DNA from: Acanthosepion esculentum
Lineage: Eukaryota; Mollusca; Cephalopoda; Sepiida; Sepiidae
Length of the DNA: 64,000 nt
Direction of reading: 5' to 3'
Assembly (NCBI GenBank): GCA_964036315.1
Contig: OZ038509.1
Coordinates: 30,917,504 to 30,981,503 of the forward strand
Shown: in pieces, positions 45,920 to 57,940 of the stretch
Numbering within the stretch: position 1 is the first letter of the stretch
Layout: every line of letters starts with the position of its first letter
Notes under the pieces: model-generated
Seen by the model: the letters and a program-made list of their open reading frames with translations, nothing else
Database searches by the model: none
Told to the model about the DNA's origin: nothing
Made by a program: the position numbers and the translations under genes

Positions 45920-48900
45920 CCATTTCACGCTAACGGAAAACGTTAATCCAATCCATCTAGAGCTAGACACGAATAAACCTGACTCAGCCGACACATGGCG
46001 ACATTGGAAAAGATCCTTCCAAATCTTTCTCGAAGCGGCCGGCGAAACACAACAGACTCCACTGACAGACAGACTGAAACTGAATCTACTTATCAACCTT
46101 GTCTCTCCCATCTTTAAACACATCTCCGTGGACGATTACGATTCAGCCATGGACGTTCTGTAAGTGTTTGTGCAGCCTAGAAATACCATCTTCTGTAGGC
46201 ATCTGCTGGCTACTCGTCAACAAACTGACGAGGGTGTAGACCAGTATTTGCAAGCTTTAAAGAAATTCGGGAAGGATTGCGAGTTCAGGCTGTTACAGCA
46301 ATACAGGCGAGAGACGAATACATACGAGACGCTTTTATAAACGGAATTTAGTCTAATCACATCAGACAACGACTCCTGGAAAACAAAACACTAGATCTAG
46401 TCACTGCTTATGACCAGGCGCTAACACTTGAGATGGCACAAAATCAATTAACGTCCTACTCTCAACAGAACTCACTAAACGCATCTGTCTCTACTGTTCA
46501 AACTGAGGTAACTGACGATGACGATCAGTCTGGGTGCTATGAGGAACATACCGTGGCCGCTATTTCTGGACAAAAATGCTTCTGCGGGAATCAGACATGA
46601 TAGAATTAGATGCCCTGCCCGAAACTCAATTTGCAAAAATTGCAAAAAGGACACTTTGCCCATGTCTGCAGATCATCTACAGCGGCTGCTATCAACCACG
46701 GTGAGTCTATTCTCGCGTCTTTCATTCCATCTTATAATTTCTCAGTCTATTTTGCTCGACATTGCGTGGAAAAACCAAAGACAAGTCTCTAAAAATACTT
46801 GTTGATACTGTCAGTTCAGAAAATTTTATTAATTTTAACGAGGTTAAAAGGCTCGGATTAGCAATCTTGCCAAGTTCAGAATTTTTATGGCTAGCAGTTC
46901 CCATTCATCCTCTACTCTTGGACATTGTATAGTATCCCTCAATCTAAGCGGTAGAGAGTACCGTAATGTCAAGTTGTCCGTTATGGCTAACTTATGCTGT
47001 GATGTCATTCTTGGGCATAATTACCTACGTCAGCATTCTTCGGTAAAAATACCTTTCGGGGGACTGCTTCCACCTCTCACTGTGGACTAACTGCAATTAA
47101 TAATGTCCCTTACCCCTCTCTGTTTGCGAATCTAACTTCTGATTGTCATCCAATAGCAATAAAATCCATGAGACATAGCCTACCTGACGCTAAATTCATT
47201 CAGAAATATCGCGTATGCGGAAGGAAGGAATTATAGAGCCATCTCAATCGCCATGGCGAGCCCAAACACTGGTAGTGTCTCCTGAAAATCAGAGACTCAT
47301 CGTAGATTATTCCCAGACGATAAATCGGTTCACTCTTCTGGATGCTTATCCACTTCCTCGGATAGAGGACATGGTAAATGAGATTGCCTGTTATCAGGTA
47401 TTTAGCACTCTTGATCTAACCAGTGCCTATCACTAGGTTGCCATCAAGCCAGAAGAACGAAAATATACTGCCTTCGAAGCTGCTGGGTCTCTGTACCAAT
47501 TTTGTCGAATCCCTTTTGGAGTGACCTATGGAGTAGCAAGTTTCCAGCGAGTCATTGATGACTATCAGGCGAGAAGACCTTCGAGGAACCTACGCCTATA
47601 TCGACAACGTTACTATCTGTGGTCATAACAAGGCAGAACATGACAACAATCTAAAGAAATTTATGAATAGTGTGGCAAAGTACGGCCTAACACTGAATAA
47701 AAGCAAATGTCATTATTCACTTAGTTCAGTGGACTTGCTTGGGTATACTATAAGCATGGGTTCAGTAAAACCTGACCCTGACAGACTCAAAGGATTGGTG
47801 GATCTGCCAGTACCTCAAGACCATACCTCTCTCCGACGAGCAATGGGGATGTTCTCTCACTATTCTAGGTGGATATCAAATTTCTCAGAAAAATTACATC
47901 CCTTAACCAGAGTTGCCCATTTTCCTCTCAAACGGATGCCTTCAAGCACCTAAAGGAGGAGATCGCAAAATCGTGCCTGGTGGCTATAGACTCTACTCTA
48001 CCTTTTGAGACTGATGCTTCGGAACATGCTATTGCTGCCTCTCTAACACAAAACCGTCGGCCTGTAGCTTTCTTTTCAAGAACTTTAACTTCTGCCGAGC
48101 AAAAGCACTCATCAGTTGAAAAGGAGGCCTATGCAATTGTAGAAGCGATTCGAAAGTGGAGACACTTATTACTCAGAAGACATTTTAAGCTTATCACAGA
48201 TCAGAAATCTGTCTCCTTCATGTTCAATCTTAAAAGTAAAAACAAGATAAAAAACGAAGATCACAAGATGGAAATTAGAACTTGCCTGTTTCAGTTACGA
48301 CATAGTATATCGTCCGGGAAAACAAAATACTGCTGCGGACGCTTTATCACGAATTTGCTCTTCTACCATCTCTGTTAACAAACTACATATCTTGCACAAA
48401 GATTTGTCACCCTGGGGTAACAAGAATGCTGCATTTCGTCAGAAGTAAAAATATGCCATACTCTGTAGAAGATGTAAGAGCAGTAACCAGGTCATAAAAG
48501 CAAGTCAACCCTTTGAAAGATTAAGTATAGACTTCAAGGGACCTTTACCTTCAAATTCCCGCAATCGGTTCATACTTACTGTGGTTGACGAATACTCCCG
48601 TTTTCCTTTCGCTTACCCTTGTGCCGATGTCTCAGCAGCGACTGTCAAGAAACATCTAACTAGTTTATTTTCCATTTTTGGAAACCCTTTTGTGCACTCT
48701 GATCGTGGTACAGCTTTTATGCCGGGCGAATTAAAGGCGTTTCTACTTTCTCGATGCATTGCTACCAGCCGAACAACTGCCTTTAATCCACAGGGCAATG
48801 GACAAGCAGAGAGGTACAATGGTATCATCTGGCAAACGGTGAGCCTGGCTCTACGGTCTAGTAATCTCCCAGTTGCTAGTTGGGAAAAGGTTCTAGATGT

Positions 48901-49464
48901 AGCACTCCACTGCATTCGCTCATTGCTTTCCACTGCCTCGAACTGTACTCCTCATGAACGTTTAACATTTCCAAAGGAAATCAGCTTCTGGTGATTCCAT
49001 ACCAACATGGTTAACAAAATCAAAATCGGCGCTCCTGAGGCGCCGTGTACGCGGGAGTAAATATGAGCCTTTAGTTGAGACAGTTGACATACTCGAAGTC
49101 AATCCGAACTACGCTCACGTGCGACTTAACAATGGACGAGAAACGACAGTGTCTCTACGCCACATTGCACCATTGGATGGCAAACCAAACGGTTCACACA
49201 CAGCACTTGATCCAATGGACGCCCCTATCCAGTCTAACACTCCTACTCCACCTCCTCTGCCGAGTGCTCTGGAAAATACTGTTATTGACGATTCAGCTGC
49301 CCCCGAAAACCACCCCACTGTAAATTCCACTCCTACATCTCCCCATCCTCTGCCCTTGGATAGCTTCCAGAGGACCTCTTCAGAAGACGCTGATGTATCG
49401 AATCTTCTAGAATTCGTCGAAAACCTCCGTATTTAGCTGAAAATTATCAGCTTCGAACATGTTT
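45920..49464 (+). pseudogene. Gypsy-3 gag-pol, decayed relative of Gypsy-2
   Basis: The same domain order as Gypsy-2 is spread over all three frames. Gag: ADTWRHWKRSFQIFLEA near 45,980 and IFCRHLLATRQQ near 46,190. Knuckles: traces near 46,575-46,680. The protease active site reads VDTVSSENF near 46,805, with the usual Gly replaced by Val. RT has FSTLDLTSAYH followed by a stop at 47,434-47,436, and the box YIDN near 47,600, as in Gypsy-2. RNase H lies at about 47,990-48,360. Integrase (48,530-48,990) retains DFKGP, SDRGTAF and GNGQAERYN. It has no visible 5' LTR, and its 3' end is displaced to 57,588-57,874 by the BEL insertion. Confidence 0.92.
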
Positions 49465-50356
49465 TGTAAAAATTTTCTTTTTTTCAACTCCTTGTGCCAG
49501 ACACAAAATTTAGTTGGCAGAAGTTTCTTCTGCCAACTAAATAGATAGCTGCCGTTAGTAAGCGCGAGTTAACGATACAAGACAAACCACTGCGTAAAAT
49601 TTTAAAAACAGGAAAAAACATTTATTGTACAATTATTTTACAATAATCACAAAGGTACAGACAAGAACAAGAAAGGTTGCACAAAGATTTCCTTCTGTGC
49701 GCCTAACACGGCAGGATAACAATATTTTCCTGGGGTTTCTAAAAAGGAAATACCCACAGAAACAAGCTATGAAATTAATTGTTTAGTCCAACTCTGGTTT
49801 TTTTAAATTTTAGACCCTTTAAAAATACGAAAGGATAAAGTTTTAAATCCTTTACAAAAATACAAAAAAAGGATAAAGTTTTTAGACCCTTTACAAAATA
49901 CAAAAAGTGATAAATTTTTTTTTAAAGATACCACCACTTAGCAGAACTCACAAATGCACCCACCTCCTTTGAAGAATTTTCGTTGACAGCAGGCCGGATT
50001 GGTTTTGAAAAAGGTTGGTTTTTTGGTAGTTGAAGAAAGGCTGATTTATGGCCAACTGCGTGTCGTCTCAGATCTCTGCTTCGGCTCCCTTTCGTTATTT
50101 TTTTCGTTTCTACTCTTTCGTTTCTTAAAGCCCTCTTTTATTTGAAAAAGTCGGCTCCACTTGGGGCCATCAGGAATTTCTACGGGTCTCGAAAACTTAA
50201 TTTTCATTGGCCAATATATAAAAAAGGCCCTTCGAAAGTTTCGCTTCTGGCGGCTACTCCTGATCCGAAAGGGTCATAAAAATTGCACAAGAAAATCAGT
50301 TTGGCAAACAATTTTGGCGGCAAATTCCTGATCCGAAAGGGTCATAAAAATCGCAC

Positions 50357-50393
<37 letters not shown>

Positions 50394-50537
50394 TACACCG
50401 TCCGGCTTACAAAAAATACCTCTCAAAAGACGTGTAAATAAACAAAAAAAACACCTAGACGGTTTTACATTTAATTTGATTTTTTTTTTTTTAATTCGTT
50501 TTTTAAATAGAAATAAAATTTTTATACTCTCCCCTCA
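49465..50537 (-). repeat. BEL/Pao 3' LTR
   Basis: TG at 49,465 and CA at 50,536-50,537. It contains an added inverted duplication at 49,509-49,541, AAAGGATAAAG repeats near 49,825-49,915, ATTGGCCAAT at 50,206 and a T32 run near 50,360. Boundaries were set from the target duplication and LTR alignment by eye. Confidence 0.8.
49509..49541. repeat. perfect hairpin, 15-bp arms
   Basis: TTTAGTTGGCAGAAG, loop TTT, then its exact complement. The other LTR has only the left arm (about 56,499), so the right arm is a secondary inverted duplication. Confidence 0.85.
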
Positions 50538-50677
50538 AGAGAATGTGCAATAAACAAATCTAGTTTATTGCAAGATTCTTTTTTTTATATAAATTTATAA
50601 AAACACCCTTATGGAAAAGGATCCCTTTACACAGATATATTCAAGAAAATTTTTACACAAAGTAAATTAATATATAA

Positions 50678-50730
<53 letters not shown>

Positions 50731-50783
50731 GAGGAACATATTTGTAGACAATTTTATACGCAAAGTGTATATGACTTTTAGTT
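50538..50783 (-). other. BEL/Pao 3' untranslated region
   Basis: Lies between the integrase stop and the 3' LTR. It contains a T44 run at about 50,683-50,726 (A-run on the element strand). No gene is expected here. Confidence 0.7.
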
Positions 50784-52296
50784 TCAATACCAAATATAAG
50801 GATCATCAGGACGATGTTTCCCGACTTTCATTGTAGCCTTTCTTTTAGGCCTTCCAGATTTAAAGGTATTGGATACAGATCTTACATTTCCCTTGGACAT
50901 CTTCGTATCCTCATTAGCTGATGAATTAATTTTAGTGTTACTCACATCACCCGAATCATCTTCCCTATTCGGCTCGACAAGGGGGGGGGGTGAGCATGAG
51001 TTAAAGATAATTCTAAAGGATATAAATGTTTGAGAGATTGCAACTGAATTGATCCATCTCCTCTTTACTTTTACAGACCGGACTTTATGATCTTCACCAG
51101 GAATAAGTTCTAGAACCCTTTCCAATAGCCAATAAGGTCTAGGTTTAATTGGATTTTTAATAAGGACTACATCATCAAAATTATTTTCATGAAGGTTCTT
51201 ACATTGCTCTCTCAAGTTCAGTAAATACTCCTCATACCAAAGTTCCCGAAACTTGAGTAACATGGAGTCGCGAATTTCCATACTCTTAATGTTATCTCTT
51301 CTGGAAGGAAGATCTGAACAGCGGATGTCTTGGCCATTCATTTTGAATAAAAGGCTTACATTAACATTAGGACGAAGAAAATTGTTGGGCGTAATAATTT
51401 CCAAATTTGAGTCCGATGCACATCTATAGGTTAGCGGTCTAGCGTTTACTGCATTTTGAATATCTGACAGAGTAGTGAGTAAGTAAAAATAATCAATTTT
51501 TGAACGTCCAATAGATTTATATAGGCAGGACTGTATGATTCTTATCAGGCGCTCCCAAGTACTGCCCACCCATGCCGAGTACAAAGGTATTGTAAGGTGT
51601 TTTATGTTGTAGGAATTAAACTTGGCAGCAAATTCGTCAGAAGTAAAAACTTCCTCTAGAAGGTTACATCCAGCATTAAATGATCTGGCATTATCACTAT
51701 AAATATGAGAGGGTATACCGTAAATGTTGGTAAACCGAATGAAAGCATGAGTGCTCATGTCTTTGACAAGTTCAATGTGTACAGCTCGTATATTCAGACA
51801 AGTAAAAATAAGTAAATACATTTTACTTACGTCTTTATATAAAAAAATTAAAAATTACATGTCCAGTATAATCAATTCCCGTATGAAGGAAGGGTTTGAC
51901 AAGGTTCACTCTGTGTTTAGGCAAATCAGTAATTTTAGGGTATCTAAAGGAAAAGGCGTTAAATTTTTTACACAAGTAGCATTCTGAAATAGCCTTTCTC
52001 ACTGTATGCCTAGCTTTAGGAACCCAGAATCCAGATAATCTCAATTTATTTAAGGTGGCAGCGATGCCTAAATGTTTACATTTGTCATGGCAGTCATTGA
52101 TTATAAGTTTGGTCAAGTGATTGTCTTTAGCAAGCAAAATAGGATAAATTGTCTCATATTCAAAAGCAGAGGTTTTACCTATTCTGCCATCTGAACGGAT
52201 AATTCCTTCTTTATCCAAAAATAAGTTTAAATTTTTAACTAAATCAGGAGCCTCCTTTTTTTCGGGGCTGTAAAAGATAATTAATTTCTTTTTCAA
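50784..52296 (-). pseudogene. BEL/Pao integrase with C-terminal DUF5641-like region
   Basis: The upstream frame (51,835-52,296) has the zinc-binding H-H-C-C: HDKCKHLG and CYLCKKF, then HTGIDYTG with the first catalytic Asp. After a frame change near 51,830, the frame 50,784-51,821 has IYSDNARSFNAG near 51,700 (second Asp) and AWVGSTWERLIR near 51,560 (Glu). It then gives the C-terminal domain of BEL integrases (DDVVLIKNPIKPRPYWLLER), and ends DDPYIWY. All three catalytic residues are present, but the frame is broken once between them. Confidence 0.9.
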
Positions 52297-52382
52297 ATGA
52301 CTGTTTTTGCATTACTTTTATCAAATGTTGTTTAGCGCACTCGGTATGGTCTGCAACCACACCTTTCAGTCTGTTTACAAAT

Positions 52383-54335
52383 TTAAATATCAGATATCAC
52401 TCTGATTAGTTTTAACTTTGAAAATTTCTTGAGATGAATAATGGGATTTTCAGTATGTGCAGAGACCATGTTATGCAGTACCATGGAATTAACAATTTCT
52501 TTGTTGTCAGTACTCAAACAATCCAAACCACAGACAGGCCAGGTAACAGGCTGTTTCTTCAGCCATTCAGGTCCAGAAACCCAGAAATCAAAGTTTTGCT
52601 TAAATTTTTCAAAGGACAACCCTCTGGTAATTAAATCAGCAGGATTCTGCAGAGTATGTATATACTTGAATTTTAGGGGCATGGAATATTCACCTACTAA
52701 TTCCTTAGCTATTTTACTAATATCCTTTAGCCTGTTTCTAACAAATTGATTCTTGGTTTTAGCATCTTCGGAAAGTAACCAGGACAACACTATCTGGGCA
52801 TCAACAGCCACGAAGGTATTCTTGATGGAAATATTTGAAAACATCTCCAAAATATTTCCCAAACACTTGACTGCCAGGAATACGGCAAGCAGTTCTAAAG
52901 TGGGCAAGGTTTTGGATTTCAAAAGGGCTACTTTTGCCTTAGCAAAAACTAAAGTAGAATTCCCATTCTGAACGAAATAAGCCACAAACCCATAAGCCTT
53001 TTTGGAGGCATCACAAAATATGTACAAGTCTGCAGGATATGTTTCATCCACAGCACATCTGGGAAATTTTAATAAGTCCAGTTGAATAAAATCTTTGTCT
53101 AAACTAGACCAAGCAGTTTGATTTTCTGCAGAGATGACAGTCCCAATCCATTCTCTGAAGCCATAACTCACTAACAAGTACTCTTCCTTTAATTGTAATA
53201 GGTAAATACAAAGATAAAGGGTCATATATGCCAGAAATTTGTGATAAGATGTTTCTTTTAGTTTTGGCATGCCCATTAACAGAACTACTAGCAACCTGTA
53301 TAGTATCCCTAGAAGGATTATATCTGTAGCCTAATACCTTTTCCAACTCGCAACCATGCTCAACAAAATTTCCATCTTTCTTCATTTGAGCTTTCAACTC
53401 TTCACAATTACTATTGCAAGATCTTAAATCAAAGTTTCCTGCACTCATTCTGTCTATTGACTCTTGATAAAGATACAATAGCTTTTCCGGAGAATTACTA
53501 GTTTTTACCAAATTATCAACGTAAATACTCCTTTTCAACATTTCAGTGCATTCATCTTTGGGATACTTATTGACATGATGTTTAATCACATAATTTAAGA
53601 TAAATGGACTGGCAACAAATCCAAAAATTAAGGTGGTATAGCGGTAACAGACCAAACTTTGTCCCTTTTTCATAAAAAAAACAAAACCTATTTTTATCTT
53701 CTTCGGCTTCAAGCTTTATCATAAGAAAGGCCTTCCTAATGTCAGCAAGAAGTACATATTGGTTGGTACGGAACATCAACAATAATTCCAACATGTTTCC
53801 CATGAGGTTAATACCAGGGTAGGCTGCTTCATTCAACGAAGGGGCCCCATTCGTCTTAAGTGAACAATTAAAGACAGGTCTTATTTTGGTAGTGGTTTGG
53901 TCCTCAGACTTAAACACAGGTCTGAGGTATCCAAATGTGGTCTTCAAACTTATCAGGAGCAACATGTATCTGTTCTATGATCCCTTCTTCTTGCTGGTTA
54001 AATATTTCAGCATATTCTTCATACAGATTCTGCTGTTCTGGCTTCTTTACTACTCTATTTAGTACATTAAGGGCTACAGCATGGTTAGAAGAGACAGATT
54101 TAATTTTATCCTCATCCCAAGCCAACTTCACATAATAACAATTGTCTTTATGTTTAATAGACTTTTCAAACCGCTCAATCTTCTCTTTGTCATAATCACT
54201 AACTGGGTCTTCATTAGGCAAGCCCAGAGACTCTATACTGAACATTTTCTCCAGGTTGCGTTCCACAAAACTTTCATTAAAATTTTCCGCAAAAGGATTC
54301 ACGTGTCCCCCTTTTGGTTCTAATACGAAATTCAC
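52383..54335 (-). pseudogene. BEL/Pao reverse transcriptase and RNase H
   Basis: RT starts at 53,910-54,335 (LEKMFSIESLGL, SNHAVALNVLNRV), shifts near 53,940 into KIRPVFNCSLKTNGAPSLNE and LLADIRKAFLMIKL (first catalytic Asp). It shifts again near 53,650 into FGFVASPFILNYVI and YVDNL near 53,510-53,525, the active-site box in a YVDN form known from BEL/Pao RTs. RNase H lies in 52,383-53,294 with IFCDASKKAYGF, LPTLELLAV, AVDAQIVLSWL and NPADLITRG, the four active-site neighbourhoods. At least three frame changes make it non-functional. Confidence 0.9.
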
Positions 54336-54720
54336 GTGTGTAATGTGGCAAGAAGAATACTGAGAAATTACCGTACAGAAATTCTTCAGTAGCTTTTTTA
54401 CGGTTTTTGGAAATAGCCATTTGATTAGGAGTCAAAAAGTTTTGTACACTCCCAAATGGAATTACCCCCTCAGGAATCTGCCAAGCGAATCCATCCATGC
54501 ATTTAATCATTTGCATGGGTCCCATAAACTGGATTAAATCCACACCCAGAAGACCATGAATTGGAATGGGACCTTTACCTCCCCCAAAATTGGCCACCAA
54601 TGTAGTTCAACCCTATGAGATTTTCCACAACGTTATGAAACCCATTAAGATTAAATTCAATATCAAAATCATCATCAACCAGAACAGGCAAGGAGCGATG
54701 AAAATCATTGAAGCCAACAT
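54277..54720 (-). pseudogene. BEL/Pao protease-region remnant
   Basis: The minus frames give VLVDDDFDIEFNLNG near 54,650-54,690 and LLGVDLIQFMG with QIPEGVIPFGSVQNF near 54,450-54,560. This is the region that normally follows the BEL aspartic protease and reads 'LLGVD...'. The catalytic D-S/T-G and the CCHC knuckles are not visible, which suggests an internal deletion between about 54,720 and 54,900. Confidence 0.65.
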
Positions 54721-55702
54721 CAAACATTGTTTAAATTTGATACCTTATCTGATCTACACTTTACATCTTTATTAGCGTTATACTTAAATCTCGTTATGGC
54801 GAGAGTTTTGATCACTTCGTTATAGTTGTCAAAAATATGCATCAGAGAAGGATAATTAGTCCCAGCAATACGAATGATCTCCCTTTTCAAAACACTGGGC
54901 AACCTAGAAAAATAGTATAGCTCACATATTTATTTCCGGGTGTGTTATTTTCTAGGAAATTTAGTTCGAATGAGTTTTTTTTAACTCCAACAAGTCTGCT
55001 CTAACCTTGGTTAAATACTGTTTGACTCCCTCAAATTCAGAGTCCAGCACAGGCTTATTTTCACTTATTTGTTTCAAAATTTCGTTCACAATATACTCGT
55101 GATCCCAATATTCTTCTTTTAGCAACTGAATAGCGACATCGTAATTTTCGTTAGTAATAGTTAAATGTTGGATAATCTGCAGAGCATAATCTGCTAGATA
55201 TCCTCTTAGGTATTGTAACTTGATAGCTTTACATTTCACCGCTACCATACAGTTTTGAAATTGAGTAAGAAAGTTTTTGAAGGCGAACTTGTCTTCAGTT
55301 TTTACCACTAAATTTGGGACAATTAAGTTTGGGAGCGAAAGAACACGTACCGGAATTAGAAGCCTCATCTACCTTCACAACATCACTTCCATTATTTTTT
55401 GTAATTCGTTCACCTATCTTAGCTAGAGCCTCTACAGTATCACATTGAAATTGTTCAAAGGAGTAATCCTCCGACTCTGACTCTTCAATGTTACTATCGA
55501 GGTAGATATCATCTATTTGGTCAGTAACCGTTTCCATGGTTTCCAACCACTTAAATATCGTTTGCTCATGAGTAGTGAGCTGGGCCTTTACAATATTTTC
55601 TTTGGCCTTCAGCGCGTTTATAGATCTCTCAATTCTTCCCTTCAACTGACGCCTCCTTTTAAAAAGTCTAAGTTCCTCCATCTTCCCGCAAATACACCTC
55701 AA
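54720..55702 (-). pseudogene. BEL/Pao gag (DUF1759-type)
   Basis: The frame 55,295-55,702 starts at a Met after a short leader and is Lys/Glu-rich with probable coiled coil, ending FAPKLNCPKFSGKN. The next frame, 54,961-55,368, continues with FLTQFQNCMVAVKCKAIKLQ, YLRGYLADYALQIIQHL and YDVAIQLLKEEYWDHEYI, the conserved core of BEL/Pao Gag (DUF1759). A third frame (54,720-54,902) has LIMHIF-like DNYNEVIKTL. Two frameshifts separate them. Zinc knuckles are absent. Confidence 0.85.
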
Positions 55703-56454
55703 TTTATTTTAAAATTTAAAGTCAGGTAATTTTACCGATTGGGACCCGAAATGCTCTGTGAATTTAGCGTCGAAGTAGGATTTTTAATTTCAGCAGTAAA
55801 TACTGAATTTTCGTATAAATGTATTTAAAATGAAATGAAAAGCAAAATTTTGCAGGTTATTTTAACGTTAACACTCGGTTAACACGATAACTCCAGTCGA
55901 GACTACTGGATATTAATTTTGAGGAAAAAAGACATTTGAAATTTTTAAAGGAATAATAGGCAAAACCTACGCATAGATTTTCCAGTTTGTTTTATATAGT
56001 TAACATTCGTTTAACATTTTTTAGTTACAATAACTGAAGAATATTTCTTTAAAAGAAATTACGGCAGAAATTCACCTTCGAAATTCCTCCGATAACTTCA
56101 AAACAGAATTTTTGTTTGAAATAATACCGAATTTACGTTTGTTTGGTTCGAAATATAATTTTTAAATTAAAGGCGGGATTTTACACAAATTTCCCTTCGC
56201 CTTTTAAGTCAAGACCACGCTCAACTTTTAAGAAAATGTTTAGAAAATTTTAAGGGAAGGCAGAAATCCCCCTTTCGTTTGAATCCGAGTTAATCTAAAA
56301 AAAAATTTTTTTTTTTTTAGTTTTTAGCCTGATGAGAGGTTATCCAGCCAGACGGTACAAAGAAAAATTTTCCTAAAAAATCACGCAGAAGTTTGTTCTT
56401 TGCATTCAGGAATTTAGTAAGCGCATTTACGTTAATATACTTTTTTGTGCAAAA
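55703..56454 (-). other. BEL/Pao 5' untranslated leader
   Basis: Lies between the gag start and the 5' LTR; no open frame of interest and no clear tRNA primer site adjacent to the LTR. Sequence is AT-rich with T-runs. Confidence 0.6.
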
Positions 56455-57583
56455 TGTAAAAATTGTTTCTTTTTTTCAACTCCTTGCGCCAGACACAAAA
56501 TTTAGTTGGCAGAAGAAACGATAGCTGCCGTTAGTAAGCGCGAGTTAACGATACAAGACAAACCACTGCGTAAAATTTTAATAACAGGAAAAAACATTTA
56601 TTGTACAATTATTTTACAATAATCACAAAGGTACAGACAAGAACAAGAAAGGTTGCACAAAAATTTCCTTATGTGCGCCTAACACGGTAGGATAAAAATA
56701 TTTTCCTGGGGTTTCTAAAAAGGAAATACCCACAGAAACAAGCTATGAAATTAATTGTTTAGTCCAACTCTGGTTTTTTAAAATTTTAGACCCTTTAAAA
56801 ATACGAAAGGATAAAGTTTTAAATCCTTTACAAAAAAGGGATAAAGTTTTTTTAGACCCTTTACAAAATACAAAAAGGGATAAAGTGTTTTTTTTTTGTT
56901 TTTTTTTTTTTTTTTTTTTTTAAAGATACCACCACTTAGCAGAACTCACAAATGCACCCACCTCCTTTGAAGAATTTTCGTTGACAGCAGGCCGGATTGG
57001 TTTTGGAAAAGGTTGGTTTTTTGGTAGTTGAAGAAAGGCTGATTTATGGCCCACTTGCCGGTCAATGTAGAGAGAGGGTGTTAAGTGGTCTGCCAACTGC
57101 GTGTCGTCTCAGATCTCTGCTTCGGCTCCCTTTCGTTATTTTTTCGTTTCTTAAAGCCCTCTCTTTTATTTGAAAAAGTCTGCTCCACTTGGGGCCATCC
57201 GGAATTTCTACGGGTCTCGAAAACTTAATTTTCATTGGCCAATATATAAAAAAGGCCCTTCAAAAATTTCGCTTCTGGCGGCTACTCCTGATCCGAAAGG
57301 GTCATAAAAATTGCACAAGAAAATCAGAGTTTGGCAAACAATTTTGGCGGCAAATTCCTGATCCGAAAGGGTCATAAAAATCGCACAGCTTTTTTTTTTT
57401 TTTTTTTTTTTTACACTCACCGTCCAGCTTACAAAAAATACACCTCTCTCAAAAGACATGTAAATAAACAAAAAAAAGCAACACCTAGACGGTTTTACAT
57501 TTAATTTGACTTCTTTTTTTTTTTTAATTCTTTTTTTAAATAGAAATAAAATTTTTATACTTTTTCTCCTTTCTCTATTTTCA
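56455..57583 (-). repeat. BEL/Pao 5' LTR
   Basis: 1129 bp, ends TG/CA on the plus strand. On the element strand it starts TGAAAATAGAG with AGTATAAAAATTTT about 25 bp in, a likely TATA box. It holds two direct copies of CCTGATCCGAAAGGGTCATA near 57,287 and 57,357, and ATTGGCCAAT at 57,234 followed by TATATAAAAAAGG on the opposite strand. Confidence 0.82.
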
Positions 57584-57587
57584 GTTT

Positions 57588-57874
57588 GAGCAGAGACACC
57601 CATAGAAACCACCCCTTGCCAGAAGAACGTACAAACCTGAACTTTTTCTTTAGTGGCGGAGAATGTGGTGAAAAATAAAGGAACTCTCTAATCTTTCCCT
57701 GACTTTCCAGGACTGATTGATCTCCCCCTGTTTTCGTCTTTCTCTCTTTACGAGGTGGTCGGCCATTTTCTTCTTACGGTTCGCTACCGGAGTAGATTTC
57801 TAGTGGAATAAAGCTTCACTTTAGCTATATGGACTCAGCCTTGTTTCACTTCCTCTCAAACTCTTTTTATAACA
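57588..57874 (+). repeat. Gypsy-3 3' UTR and 3' LTR
   Basis: Sequence after the BEL duplication resumes Gypsy-3. GTGGCGGAGAA at about 57,653 is the purine tract, matching GGGCGGCGGAGAA of Gypsy-2. The LTR runs 57,664-57,874, beginning TGTGGTGAAAAATAAAGGAA (Gypsy-2: TGTGGTGATAAAGAAGGAAC) and ending TATAACA. The partner 5' LTR is missing. Confidence 0.8.
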
Positions 57875-57940
57875 TAGGTAATTGTACAAATCATTGCAAA
57901 GTCTGGAAGCGCCCATACAGTTGCTGAAACTATTGTGCGG
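57875..57940 (+). repeat. 60-bp segment duplicated at 59,879
   Basis: GGTAATTGTACAAATC(A/G)TTG and the following bases, through CTGAA and ACTATTG, recur at about 59,879-59,945. Translation gives IVQIIAKSGSAHTVAETIV, weakly like the N-terminal part of hAT/ZBED transposases. I am not sure of that assignment. Confidence 0.5.

Larger units (their letters stand above)
49465..57583 (-). mobile_element. BEL/Pao LTR retrotransposon inserted in Gypsy-3
   Basis: Long LTRs (49,465-50,537 and 56,455-57,583) bracket minus-strand Gag, RT, RNase H, and integrase in BEL/Pao order. The host duplication is GTTT (49,461-49,464 and 57,584-57,587), interrupting Gypsy-3 just after its stop codon. The two LTRs share most of their sequence but differ by indels (46 bp missing and an inverted duplication added in the left one), and the coding region has several frameshifts. 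It is therefore older than Gypsy-2 but younger than Gypsy-3. Confidence 0.9.

Noticed and set aside
50683..50726. T44 run as a LINE poly(A) tail
   Set aside because: It lies inside the BEL/Pao element near its 3' LTR with no LINE sequence next to it, so it is treated as a homopolymer expansion.
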